A stretch of DNA of 64,000 nucleotides from Planobispora rosea (GTDB lineage: Bacteria > Actinomycetota > Actinomycetes > Streptosporangiales > Streptosporangiaceae). Positions 23,493 through 31,763 of the stretch are shown here, one piece after another. The notes beneath the pieces are model-generated. The model had not been told where the DNA came from. It did not search any database and saw only the letters and a program-made list of their open reading frames with translations. Location of the stretch: positions 1-64,000 of the forward strand of contig NZ_BMQP01000029.1 of NCBI RefSeq assembly GCF_014648175.1, written 5' to 3'. The first letter of the stretch is position 1. Each line of letters starts with the position of its first letter. The position numbers were made by a program, and so were the translations under genes.

Positions 23493-24820
23493 GAGTTCGT
23501 GGGCCTCGGGGTCGCGGTGTCGCCGGACTTCGTGGGCTTCGAGGTGGGGCTGGCATCGGGCGTCGGAGTGGCGGCGACGTCACCGCCGGCGGAGGCCGAG
23601 GAGGCCGCCTGCAGGTCTTCGACCTTCTTGACGCCCGCGGCCTCGTCGGCCACGGGGATGCCGTTGCGGACCTGCTTCTGCTCGGACGGGCCCAGGCTCG
23701 TGACCGGGATGGTGGTGCTGCGGACAGGGTCGAAGAGCTCGAACGGGCCGAGCGTGGTGTTCACACCCCGGTAGACCACGATCTCCTCACCCCGCAATCC
23801 TACGAAATACTGGTCGTCGAGCCACTGGTTCCCGAAATACCAGCCTAGGCCGCCGCCGAGGAGAATGACGCCCCCGATGGAAGTCAGCAGCGGCCACACG
23901 CGCCGTTTCCTGGCCGGCCGGGCCACGGCCCTGGGCTCGTGCTCCTCGAAGTCGTCGTCGGTGATGACGGGCTGGGGCATGGTCGCCGGGCTGCCGGGGT
24001 CGAGCGGAGCGGGCGCGCCCTGCTGCGCCTGCACGCGGCTGAGAGTGGAACCCGCGGCGCCCACCACGGAGGCCTCCGTGGCCGGCGCGATCGCCTCGTC
24101 CAGCTCCAGGACGTCGGCGATGACGCAGGTGATGTTGTCCGGGCCGCCGCCCCGGTTCGCCAGGTCGATGAGCGTGCGGACCACCGTCTCGGGATCGTCG
24201 ATCGTGGAGAGCGTATGGTGCAGCGTCTCCGCGCTCACGACTCCGGACAGGCCGTCGGAGCAGAGCAGGTAGCGGTCGCCGATCTGGGCCTGCCGCAACG
24301 ACAGGTCGGGCTCGACCTCGCCGCTGCCGTCCAGCGCGCGCAGCAGGATCGACCGCTGGGGGTGCGTGGCGGCCTCCTCCTGGGTGATCCGGCCGTCGTC
24401 CACCAGCGACTGCACGAGGGTGTGATCCTGCGTGATCTGGTAGAGCTCCCCGGAACGCAGCAGATAGGCGCGGGAGTCGCCGACGTGGGCCAGGGCGACG
24501 TTCGTGCCCGACCACAACATGGCGGTCAGCGTGGTGCCCATGCCCTTGAGGCTGGGGTCCCGTCCCACCATCTCGTGGAGCTGGCGGTTGGCGTCGCGGA
24601 CCGCGGCGTCGATGGCGCTGAGCAGGTCAGCTCCGGCCGCGCTCTCGTCGAGGGACGACATGGCGGCGATGGCGACCGAGCTGGCCACCTCGCCGTGTGC
24701 GTGCCCGCCCATGCCGTCGGCGACGGCGAGCAGGCGGGCGCTGGCGTATGCCGAGTCCTCGTTGCCTTCGCGGAGGAGGCCGACGTCAGAGCGGGCGGCG
24801 TAGCGGAGTGCGATGGTCAT
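23489..24820 (-). CDS. pstP: PP2C-type Ser/Thr phosphatase PstP
   Basis: Encodes 443 aa. The PP2C domain (residues 3-238) carries the metal-binding Asp motifs: GNEDSAY, VADGMGGH, HVGDSRAYL, CSDGLSG and GPDNITCVI. A linker leads to one TM helix (about 308-328, SIGGVILLGGGLGWYFG) and an outer domain with a Thr/Pro/Ser tail. It reverses phosphorylation by PknA/PknB and thereby resets wall synthesis. It overlaps rodA and fhaB by 4 nt each. Confidence 0.95.
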   Translation of the reverse strand: MTIALRYAARSDVGLLREGNEDSAYASARLLAVADGMGGHAHGEVASSVAIAAMSSLDESAAGADLLSAIDAAVRDANRQLHEMVGRDPSLKGMGTTLTAMLWSGTNVALAHVGDSRAYLLRSGELYQITQDHTLVQSLVDDGRITQEEAATHPQRSILLRALDGSGEVEPDLSLRQAQIGDRYLLCSDGLSGVVSAETLHHTLSTIDDPETVVRTLIDLANRGGGPDNITCVIADVLELDEAIAPATEASVVGAAGSTLSRVQAQQGAPAPLDPGSPATMPQPVITDDDFEEHEPRAVARPARKRRVWPLLTSIGGVILLGGGLGWYFGNQWLDDQYFVGLRGEEIVVYRGVNTTLGPFELFDPVRSTTIPVTSLGPSEQKQVRNGIPVADEAAGVKKVEDLQAASSASAGGDVAATPTPDASPTSKPTKSGDTATPRPTNS

Positions 24821-25284
24821 TTGCGCAATTCGATGACGGTCTTACCGATGCGGATCGGAACACCGAGCGGCACCGGAGTGGGACGGGTGACTTTGGTCCG
24901 GTCGAGGTACGTGCCGTTGGTGGAATTGAGATCCTCCACGATCCACTGACCGTCCTGAGGGAAGAGCCGGGCGTGCCGGCTGGATGCGTAGTCGTCGCTG
25001 ACGACCAGGGTGGCGTCGTTCGCCCGCCCGATGGTGATGGGTGTCTCCGCCAGGGGGATGGTGGTGCCCTGGAGAGGACCGCCGACGACGACCATCTGCC
25101 GGGGTTCCCCCTTCTTGGGTTTGGCCGGGGCCTTGACCGGCTTGGGGGCCTTTCGCGCGGGAGCCGCGGTGGCCGTACGGGATCCGAACAAGTCTGTCCG
25201 GATCACGCCGACCGCGGCAATCACGAAGAACCACAGCACCGCGAGGAACGCGAGCTTGATCAGCAGCAGCGTGAGCTCGGACAT
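24817..25284 (-). CDS. fhaB: Membrane-anchored FHA protein FhaB (FipA)
   Basis: Encodes 155 aa. One N-terminal TM helix (LLLIKLAFLAVLWFFVIAAV) is followed by a Lys/Pro-rich linker and an FHA domain (residues about 70-150): ITIGRANDATL, SSRHARLF and DLNSTNGTYLD, the phosphothreonine-binding loops. It recruits phosphorylated partners of PknA/PknB to the division site. Its stop overlaps the pstP start (ATGA). Confidence 0.94.
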   Translation of the reverse strand: MSELTLLLIKLAFLAVLWFFVIAAVGVIRTDLFGSRTATAAPARKAPKPVKAPAKPKKGEPRQMVVVGGPLQGTTIPLAETPITIGRANDATLVVSDDYASSRHARLFPQDGQWIVEDLNSTNGTYLDRTKVTRPTPVPLGVPIRIGKTVIELRK

Positions 25285-25301
25285 GGACCGTCTGTTTACC
25301 T

Positions 25302-26042
25302 TTAATCGCGCCGGAAAACCAGAGTCGTACGCCCCAGAGTCACACGAGTGCCGTTCTGGAGCTCGACCCGGCGGACCGGCTGGCCGTTGACGAAGGTGCC
25401 GTTCGTGGAGCCGAGGTCGACGAGAACGACCTGGTGGCCTTCCACGCGCAGCTCGGCGTGGTGCCGGGACACACCCGGGTCGACCAGCCGGAGATCGCAG
25501 TCGGTGCCCCTGCCGAGCAGGGTCACCGGAGTTGTCAGGTCGTAGGACCGCTGGCCCTGCGGGTCGTCCTGAGTGGAGACCAGCAGGCGGGGGTGGCCCT
25601 CGAAGGAGCGCAGGTGGCCCTGGGGGACATCGGTCGGCGGCCGGCGGATCTCGTCCTGCTCGACCGTCGCGCCGCGGATCACTCCGGAGCGGATCCGGAA
25701 CAGACCGACGGCCAGGTCGGCGGCGGTCTCGAAACGCACCCGGACCGGCCCCACGAACGAGTAGCCCTGTTCCTTGGCGTACTCCCTCGCGAGGTTGGCC
25801 AGCTCCTGGCTGATGCTGTCGGCGTATACCTCCAGACGCTCGCTGTCGGTCGTGGACAGCTCCACCACGAAGTCGTTGGGCACGAGCGTGCGACCCTGGG
25901 CGACGATCGCTGCACGCTCGTCCATCTCCCGCTGAACCGCGCTGGCGACCTCGACCGGCTGAAGGTCAGACTTGAACGCCCGGGCAAAGGCGCCCTCGAC
26001 CAAGCCTTCAAGCCTGCGCTCGAAGCGCTGAAGGACTCCCAC
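25302..26042 (-). CDS. fhaA: FHA-domain protein FhaA
   Basis: Encodes 246 aa from a GTG with GGGAGG 7 nt upstream. The N-terminal DUF3662 domain (residues 1-110: LQRFERRLEGLVEGAFARAF, PVEVASAVQREMD) precedes a linker and a C-terminal FHA domain (170-246: LLGRGTDCDLRL, SRHHAELRV, DLGSTNGTFVNG). In mycobacteria FhaA binds phosphorylated MviN to control lipid II flipping. The linker is shorter than in M. tuberculosis. It is the first gene of the operon and divergent from tRNA-Leu. Confidence 0.94.
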   Translation of the reverse strand: MGVLQRFERRLEGLVEGAFARAFKSDLQPVEVASAVQREMDERAAIVAQGRTLVPNDFVVELSTTDSERLEVYADSISQELANLAREYAKEQGYSFVGPVRVRFETAADLAVGLFRIRSGVIRGATVEQDEIRRPPTDVPQGHLRSFEGHPRLLVSTQDDPQGQRSYDLTTPVTLLGRGTDCDLRLVDPGVSRHHAELRVEGHQVVLVDLGSTNGTFVNGQPVRRVELQNGTRVTLGRTTLVFRRD

Positions 26043-26182
26043 CGGCTACCTCCCTTCCTCCGTCGTACATATGGTCGCGGCCGCTCAGGTGTGTGTCGGC
26101 CCGTTCTTGCTCTCTCACACCCGTTTCGCCGCTCCGCATCTAGATGGATCGTATCCGGGTTCGTAGGTACCGGCCGATCCGT

Positions 26183-26190
26183 GCTAATGT
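26183..26190 (+). promoter_or_regulatory. Extended -10 of the tRNA-Leu gene
   Basis: TGCTAATGT matches an extended -10 (TGnTAnnnT), ending 18 nt before the tRNA. No good -35 hexamer is visible at the usual distance. Confidence 0.4.
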
Positions 26191-26208
26191 TTCGACCGCA
26201 CCCAACAA

Positions 26209-26291
26209 GGGCGGGTGGCGGAACGGCAGACGCGCACGGTTCAGGTCCGTGTGTCCGAAAGGACGTGAGGGTTCAAATCCCTCCTCGCCCA
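26209..26291 (+). tRNA. tRNA-Leu(CAG)
   Basis: A class II tRNA of 83 nt. The acceptor GGGCGGG pairs with CTCGCCC (one G-U), discriminator A. The anticodon stem CACGG/CCGTG encloses the loop TTCAGGT with anticodon CAG. A long variable arm (GTCC-GAAA-GGAC) and a T-arm GAGGG-TTCAAAT-CCCTC are present. CCA is not encoded. A tRNA-Leu next to fhaA is also the mycobacterial arrangement. Confidence 0.97.
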
Positions 26292-26300
26292 CTCGAATCG

Positions 26301-26340
26301 GCCCCGGCTGGTCGCGGATGGAATCCGCTTCCGCCGGGGC
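26301..26340 (+). terminator. Terminator after tRNA-Leu
   Basis: A two-part stem: GCCCCGGC at 26301-26308 with 26333-26340, and the inner arms GCGGAT/ATCCGC. It is followed by TTCTCGTCGTTGT. It starts 10 nt after the tRNA. Confidence 0.75.
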
Positions 26341-26802
26341 TTCTCGTCGTTGTGTCCAGGGGGCGACCCCCGCCAGCCCCCGATGTGGAGGGCTCCGCCC
26401 CCCACGCCCCCCGGCGGGGGCGAAGCCCCCTGCACCCCGCTGCGCCCCTGGGGAAGCGGGTACGGGCTGCCCCTCCGGGGACCGCTCCCGCGCTGTGGCC
26501 GTGATGAGGCGGCTCAGTGGCGGCTGCGGCCGGGCGGGTGCCTGAGAGGGCGTTCATGAAGGGCCGTCCAGGGGGTGAAGTGGGCGGTCGTGATCAGAAA
26601 GTAGTGGGTGGGGCGTCCGGGGAGAAGGCCCAGTCCTCCGATTGGCCGTTTCCGGTCTGGAGGGCATGGGCCTGTCTCCGTTGTAGCTCTTCCTCCTTGC
26701 TTGTCACTTTCGGGAGACTTGCAAGGACCGGAGAAGTGTGATTTTCGTTACGCCCAGCGCGGAAACGGGGCAGGTGAGGCCGGGGGCGCTCCCGGCCTCC
26801 TG
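26341..26802. other. GC-palindrome-rich intergenic region, no gene seen
   Basis: About 460 bp between tRNA-Leu and the convergent membrane-protein gene. The part 26360-26460 is a dense run of C- and G-tracts that form several overlapping inverted repeats (for example GGGGGCGA and CCCCC blocks), like repetitive extragenic palindromes of actinomycetes. The frames that cross it have poor composition and no ribosome binding site. Nothing else is supported. Confidence 0.6.
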
Positions 26803-27834
26803 TCAGCGGGGGACGGCGAGCTTGATGTCCAGGAGTTCGCCGAGCAGGTCGGTGAGGCTCACCATGCCGACGACCTCGCCGGCGTCTGTGACCAGGCCCA
26901 CGTGGGCACGGGCGTCCTGGAGCGCGGCGACCGCCTCCGAGATCGTCGTCGTCCTCGCCAGGCGGGGTACCGGGCGGGCCAGCTCCGCGGGGCTCGTCCC
27001 TGGACGTACCAGAACATCCCTGACGTGCAGAACACCCAGGATGTCGGCGGGCGTACCGGAGCTGACCAGCAGGCGCAGGTGACCGCTCTCCGCGGAGACC
27101 CGCCGTATGTCCTGGCCGGAGGCGGCGGACGTCACCGCGGCGGCCTTGGCGATGGGCAGCATGAGGCGCTCGACCGGCTGCTGGTGGATCCGCAGCGCCC
27201 GGGTCAGCAGGTCGTGCTCGTACCGGTCGAGCAGGCCCATCCGGCCCGACTCGCCGACCAGCATGGCCAGCTGGACCGGCGTCCTGGTGGTGGCCAGCTC
27301 GTCCCGCGGGCGCACGCCGAACAGCCGCAGCAGCGCGTTGGTGAGGCCGTTGAGCGCGGCCAGCACCGGGCGGACGAGCCAGGTGAAGCCGCGGAAGGGC
27401 AGCGCCAGGCCCATCGCGGCGACCTCCGGATGGGTCAGCGCCCACGACTTGGGAGCCATCTCGCCGACCACCATGTGCAGGAAGGTGACCAGGGCCAGAG
27501 CGATCACCAGCGAGATCGGGACCCGGAGCGACTGGGGCACGCCGACCGCGCCGAAGACCGGTTCCAGGAGGTGCTCGATGGCGGGCTCGGTCACCATGCC
27601 CAGGCCCAGCGAGCACAGTGTGATGCCGAGCTGGGCCCCGGCCAGCATCAGGGAGAGCTCACGGCCACCGCGTACGGCGGCGCGGGCGGCGATCCGGGCG
27701 AACCGCCCGCCCCTGCCGGCCAGCTCCTCCATGCGGTGCCTGCGCGCCGAGATGACCGCGAACTCCGCGGCGACGAAGAAGGCGTTGCCGATCAGCAGGG
27801 CCACGCCGATCAGCAGGGCGGCGGTGGTGCTCAT
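26803..27834 (-). CDS. CNNM/CBS-domain membrane protein (HlyC/CorC family), second of pair
   Basis: Encodes 343 aa. The N-terminal CNNM domain has about four TM helices (AALLIGVALLIGNAFFVAAE, LMLAGAQLGITLCSLGLG, LVTFLHMVVGEMAPKSWA). Two CBS-like modules follow (about 205-335), ending GLVTDAGEVVGMVSLTDLL. The CorC_HlyC transporter-associated domain is absent, unlike its neighbour. Family members export or sense Mg2+ or act as cyclic-nucleotide-gated regulators. The ATG overlaps the stop of the upstream paralogue; the two probably form a heteromeric pair. Confidence 0.88.
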   Translation of the reverse strand: MSTTAALLIGVALLIGNAFFVAAEFAVISARRHRMEELAGRGGRFARIAARAAVRGGRELSLMLAGAQLGITLCSLGLGMVTEPAIEHLLEPVFGAVGVPQSLRVPISLVIALALVTFLHMVVGEMAPKSWALTHPEVAAMGLALPFRGFTWLVRPVLAALNGLTNALLRLFGVRPRDELATTRTPVQLAMLVGESGRMGLLDRYEHDLLTRALRIHQQPVERLMLPIAKAAAVTSAASGQDIRRVSAESGHLRLLVSSGTPADILGVLHVRDVLVRPGTSPAELARPVPRLARTTTISEAVAALQDARAHVGLVTDAGEVVGMVSLTDLLGELLDIKLAVPR

Positions 27835-29273
27835 CGGCCGCTCACCTGGCCTCGCCCGGCCATCGGCCGATCGTGGTCGTGCTCGTACGGGGCCGGGGCC
27901 ATCGCGTTTTCGTCCCCCCGCGCCTCGGACGCGCCGTCGGCGGCGGGCGCCAGCCGTACCCACTCGGGGACCCTGCGGTGCACCGACAACACCGTCAGGA
28001 CCGCGTCGGCCTCGTCGGGATCGTTCTTCTCCAGCGGGTCGTTCTCCATGGTGAGCGTGACGGTGGCCGCGTCACCGGGCTCGGCCATCCGGCCCAGGGT
28101 GGCCAGGACCAGGCCCGCGACGGTGTCGTAGTCGTCGCTCTCGGGAAGCGACAGTCCGGTGGCCCGCTCGACCTCGTCGACGCGGAGCGTGCCGGGCACA
28201 TTCCAGGTGCCGTCGCCGTTGGCGACGACGCCCGCGGGTTCGGGGTCGTTCTCGTCCATCAGCTCGCCGACGAGCTCCTCGGCGAGGTCCTCGACGGTGA
28301 CCACTCCGGCCAGCCCGCCGAACTCGTCGATGACGCAGGCCAGGTCGTCACGGGCCGCGCGCATGCGCTCCAGCACGACCGGGAGCGGCAGCGAGTCGGG
28401 AACCAGCAGCGCCGGCCGGGTGATCTTCTCCAGGGGACCGTCCTCCAGGCCGGAGCGGAGCAGCTCGCGGACCCCGGTGACGCCGACCACGTCCTCGCCG
28501 TCGCGGTGGCAGAGCACCGGGTAGCGGGAGTGGCCGTGCTCGCGGACGGCGTCGACGAGGTCGGAGATCGGCCTGTCGTCGCGGAGCAGGACCACGCGCG
28601 GGCGCGGCACCATGACGTCCTCGGCGGTGCGGTCGCCGAACTCCAGGGCGCGGTCCAGCAGCTCGGACAGGCGCGGCGGAAGGTCACCGGCCGCACCGGA
28701 CTCGTCGATGATCCTGGACAGCTCCTCGGGGCTGGCCCCGTGCTCGATCTCCTCGACCGGCTCCACGCCGACCTTGCGCAGCAGGCCGGTGGCGGCGGAG
28801 TCGAACAGCCGGATGACCGGCCCGGCGATCTTGAGGTAGACCAGGGTGGAGCGGGACAGGAACTTGGCCACCGGCTCCGGCCTGGCGATACCGAGGTTCT
28901 TGGGAGCGAGCTCGCCGAGGACCATCTGGATGATCGTCGCGATCGCCACGGCCAGCGCGACCGCGACCCCCGGCACCGCGGCCGGGGGCAGCCCCGCGGC
29001 CCCCAGCCAGGGACGGATCACGGTGGCGACGGCCGGTTCGGCGATGAAGCCGACCAGCAGAGCCGTGACGGTGATGCCGAGCTGCGCGCCCGAGAGCATG
29101 AAGGACAGTCGCCCCGTCACCTCCAGCGCGCGTTTCGCGGCGGCGTCACCGGCGTCGGCCTGTTCGCGCAGCACGCCGCGGTCGGCGGCCACGAAGGCGA
29201 ACTCCTGGGCGACGAAGTAGCCGGTGGCGAGGGTGAGGAGCAGTACGGCCAGCAGGCCGAGAGCCGTGTTCAC
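27831..29273 (-). CDS. CNNM/CBS-domain membrane protein with CorC_HlyC domain, first of pair
   Basis: Encodes 480 aa. CNNM domain with TM helices at residues 1-200 (MLSGAQLGITVTALLVGF, IIQMVLGELAPKNLGIA), two CBS domains (about 220-340; MVPRPRVVLL, CVIDEFGGLAGVVTVEDL) and a CorC_HlyC domain (about 355-435; GTLRVDEVERATGLSLPE). The tail is His/Asp-rich (YEHDHDRP), a possible metal-binding end. Members are linked to Mg2+/Co2+ efflux. A perfect hairpin CCCGTGCG-TC-CGCACGGG lies at 29304-29321 in its leader, about 30 nt before the start. Confidence 0.9.
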   Translation of the reverse strand: MNTALGLLAVLLLTLATGYFVAQEFAFVAADRGVLREQADAGDAAAKRALEVTGRLSFMLSGAQLGITVTALLVGFIAEPAVATVIRPWLGAAGLPPAAVPGVAVALAVAIATIIQMVLGELAPKNLGIARPEPVAKFLSRSTLVYLKIAGPVIRLFDSAATGLLRKVGVEPVEEIEHGASPEELSRIIDESGAAGDLPPRLSELLDRALEFGDRTAEDVMVPRPRVVLLRDDRPISDLVDAVREHGHSRYPVLCHRDGEDVVGVTGVRELLRSGLEDGPLEKITRPALLVPDSLPLPVVLERMRAARDDLACVIDEFGGLAGVVTVEDLAEELVGELMDENDPEPAGVVANGDGTWNVPGTLRVDEVERATGLSLPESDDYDTVAGLVLATLGRMAEPGDAATVTLTMENDPLEKNDPDEADAVLTVLSVHRRVPEWVRLAPAADGASEARGDENAMAPAPYEHDHDRPMAGRGQVSGR

Positions 29274-29599
29274 CGGGCGGCTCTCCGGTCTGGGTCAGCG
29301 GGTCCCGTGCGTCCGCACGGGCAGGTACTCCACGGTTCGGGAGTTGACACGGTCTTCCTTTCGAACGGCGATTGCCCTCTACCGTAACGACCGAGGTGGG
29401 GCTCGATGTTTCCGGATCGGGCGACCACCGTGTTCTTGGGGATTTTTATCGATCTTTGAGGATCGAGTACCCTTCTGGGTACTTTTACGCAGGAAAACCT
29501 TGAGGACGCGTCTGCGCGGGTGCGAGCCACGAAGTAGCGTCGATGGTGACGATTTCACCGTTGGTTGGAAAGTACTTCGAGAAGTGGCGGAGATGCGAC
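29274..29599. other. Divergent intergenic region between CNNM operon and LCP gene
   Basis: About 325 bp with no gene. It contains the leader hairpin of the CNNM operon (29304-29321) and, on the other side, a relatively AT-rich stretch from 29430 that holds the probable LCP promoter. Small frames here lack coding character. Confidence 0.6.
29456..29485 (+). promoter_or_regulatory. Candidate promoter with operator palindrome in the spacer
   Basis: A TTGAGG-like -35 (from about 29456) and a TACTTT-like -10 frame the perfect inverted repeat AGTACCC-TTCT-GGGTACT (29466-29483). A repressor bound there would block the LCP promoter. The palindrome could instead be a weak terminator hairpin because TTTT follows it. 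Confidence 0.4.
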
Positions 29600-30925
29600 G
29601 TGGGTGACTGGCAGGAAGACGACGACCGCACGCGTGCGCTCCGGTCGCCCGCCGCCGCGCCCGTGCCTCCCCGGGCGGCGGGCCAGCCCGCGTTCCCGGT
29701 CCCCGGGCAGGGTGGTCGGGTCGCACAGCCCCCGGGAGGCGGCCTCCCCCCGGACGCCCCCACCCCGGGCAGGCAGACCCGTGACGACACCGTGCCCAGG
29801 GCCGTCTCGCAGGTGTACGGCAAGGCACGCTCGGGTACGAGTCCCGTCCGGCCGATGAAAGGGCCGTCCGACTCGCCCGCGGCCTCTCCCGGCGGTCCCT
29901 CCGGCGGTTCCTCCGGCGGGAAGGGCGGAATCCGCATGCCGAACACGATCCGGCGGACCAAGGGCCCCCGGCGGCCGGGCAGGCTGATCGCCCGGATCCT
30001 CGCCGGTCTGATCGTTCTGCTCCTGGTCCTCGCCGTGGCCGGATACTTCACCATCGACGGCCGGCTGCAGCGGATCGACGCCCTCTCCGACTACGAGGGG
30101 CGTCCCGCCGACACCCCCGGGACGACCTGGCTGCTGGTCGGCTCCGACAGCCGCGAGGGCCTCACCAAGGCCCAGCGCAGGAAGCTGGCCACCGGGAGCT
30201 CCGTCGGCCGCCGCACCGACACGATGATGCTGCTGCACATCCCCGCCGGGGACGGCCGCCCGACCCTGGTCAGCCTGCCGCGCGACTCCTACGTGCCCAT
30301 CGAGGGACACGGCAGCGACAAGCTCAACGCCGCCTACTCCTTCAAGGACGGCGGTCCCAAGCTGCTGGCCAAGACCGTGGAGCAGGCCACCGGGCTCCGG
30401 ATCGACAACTACATGGAGATCGGCTTCGGCGGCTTCGTGGGCATCGTGGACGCCATCGGCGGCGTCGAGATCGACGTCAAGCAGAGCATCAAGGATCCCA
30501 AGGCCGGGATCAACCTGAAGAAGGGCGTGCAGACGCTCGACGGCGCCGAGGCCCTCGGCTACGTCCGCACCCGCGCCACCGGGAGCATCCCCGACTTCGA
30601 GCGGACCCAGCGTCAGCGGCAGTTCTTCTCCGCCGTGGTGAAGAAGGCCGCCAGCCCCGGCGTCCTGCTCAACCCCTTCACGTCCGTCCCGCTCGCGTTC
30701 AGCGCCACCGACTCGGTGTCGGTCGGTGAGGAGACCGGAGCCTTCAACCTGCTCTCCCTCGGCCTGGCCATGGGCGACAACCCGGTCACCACGATCGTCC
30801 CGTTCAGCGGCTTCGAGAACGTCAACAGCCAGGAGGTCGTCCGCTGGGACCGGGACAAGGCCCTGCGCATGTTCAGGGCCCTGGCCGAGGACAAGCAGGT
30901 CCCCAAGGACGTCCTCGGGAAGTAG
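29600..30925 (+). CDS. LytR-CpsA-Psr (LCP) family wall-polymer ligase
   Basis: Encodes 441 aa from a GTG with GGAG 7 nt upstream; the frame is open to 29543. A Pro/Gly-rich cytoplasmic N-terminus of about 110 residues leads to one TM helix (ILAGLIVLLLVLAVAGYFTI). The LCP catalytic domain follows (about 170-420): LLVGSDSREG, RRTDTMMLLHIP, LVSLPRDSYVPI, DKLNAAYSF and GALGYVRTR-type motif (EALGYVRTR), with the conserved Arg and Asp residues. LCP enzymes transfer polyprenyl-linked glycopolymers to peptidoglycan. It lies next to a DM13 protein gene. Confidence 0.92.
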   Translation: MGDWQEDDDRTRALRSPAAAPVPPRAAGQPAFPVPGQGGRVAQPPGGGLPPDAPTPGRQTRDDTVPRAVSQVYGKARSGTSPVRPMKGPSDSPAASPGGPSGGSSGGKGGIRMPNTIRRTKGPRRPGRLIARILAGLIVLLLVLAVAGYFTIDGRLQRIDALSDYEGRPADTPGTTWLLVGSDSREGLTKAQRRKLATGSSVGRRTDTMMLLHIPAGDGRPTLVSLPRDSYVPIEGHGSDKLNAAYSFKDGGPKLLAKTVEQATGLRIDNYMEIGFGGFVGIVDAIGGVEIDVKQSIKDPKAGINLKKGVQTLDGAEALGYVRTRATGSIPDFERTQRQRQFFSAVVKKAASPGVLLNPFTSVPLAFSATDSVSVGEETGAFNLLSLGLAMGDNPVTTIVPFSGFENVNSQEVVRWDRDKALRMFRALAEDKQVPKDVLGK

Positions 30926-31063
30926 CCCCCGGAGGAACGCCCCCGGGTCCTCCGGAGGCGCGCCCTCGCCCCTCGCCCCTCGGCCCCTCCGGATCGCCGT
31001 GAAGACGCCGGCGTAAGCATCACGTAAGGGCCGGGCACGGCCGCGCGGGCTACCTTCGGACCA

Positions 31064-31119
31064 GGAGCCTGTCGCGACCCCTCTTCTGCTGCTCACCGGG
31101 GGACTTCGCGACAGGCTCC
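31064..31119. repeat. 14-bp perfect inverted repeat in the DM13 leader
   Basis: GGAGCCTGTCGCGA and its exact complement are 28 nt apart, ending 20 nt before the DM13 start. It is too widely spaced for an ordinary terminator. It may be an mRNA leader structure or an operator. Confidence 0.65.
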
Positions 31120-31139
31120 GGGCCCGGAGGAGGAGAATC

Positions 31140-31682
31140 ATGAGGATCAAGGCATTGCTCCGCCACCCCGTCACCTGGGTGGTCCTGGGCGTCGGAGCCG
31201 TCGCGCTCGCCGTCGCCCTCTACCTGTTCCAGCCGTGGCGGCTGTTCACCACGGTCGAGGTGAACGAGGCCGCGCCCGTGGCCGCAGGGGCTCCCTCGAC
31301 GTCCGGGGCGCCCGGCCGGAGCGCGGCGGACGCCCCCAGGGAGTTGGCCACCGGGACGTTCATCTCCCACGAGCACGCCACGTCGGGTACGGCCAGGCTC
31401 CTGGAGCTGGCCGACGGCAGCCGGGTGCTCAGGATCGAGGACCTGGACACCTCCGACGGCCCCGACCTGCGGGTCTGGCTGAGCGACCAGCCCGTCAGGA
31501 AGGGCAGGGCCGGCTGGTTCAACCTCGACGACGGCAAGCACCTGGAGCTGGGCGAGCTCAAGGGCAACAAGGGGAACGCCAACTACGCCGTCCCCGCCGA
31601 CGCCGACCTGGACACGCTGAAGGCCGTCACCATCTGGTGCAAGCGGTTCAGCGTCTCCTTCGGCGCCGCGACCCTGGCCTGA
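31140..31682 (+). CDS. Membrane-anchored DM13 domain protein
   Basis: Encodes 180 aa with GGAGGAG upstream. One N-terminal TM helix (VVLGVGAVALAVALYLFQPW) is followed by a short linker and a DM13 domain (about 70-178): GTFISHEHATSGTA, LEDLDTSDGPDLRVWLS-like pattern, and the Cys-containing VTIWCKRFSVSFGAATL. DM13 domains are thought to act in redox or electron transfer through a conserved Cys. It is exported and membrane-tethered. Its last codons run into a GAACGGCCT triplet repeat (31681-31706). Confidence 0.85.
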   Translation: MRIKALLRHPVTWVVLGVGAVALAVALYLFQPWRLFTTVEVNEAAPVAAGAPSTSGAPGRSAADAPRELATGTFISHEHATSGTARLLELADGSRVLRIEDLDTSDGPDLRVWLSDQPVRKGRAGWFNLDDGKHLELGELKGNKGNANYAVPADADLDTLKAVTIWCKRFSVSFGAATLA

Positions 31683-31763
31683 ACGGCCTGAACGGCCTGA
31701 ACGGCCGGGCGGGGCCCGCCCCGCCCGTACCCGCCTCCTCCGGATCCGTCCCGCCCGGCGCGG

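Noticed and set aside
20632..23583. A single 983-residue frame covering pbpA and the region upstream
   Set aside because: Upstream of 22095 the reading is antisense-like low-complexity sequence over rodA in another frame; the true pbpA starts at the ATG that overlaps the rodA stop.
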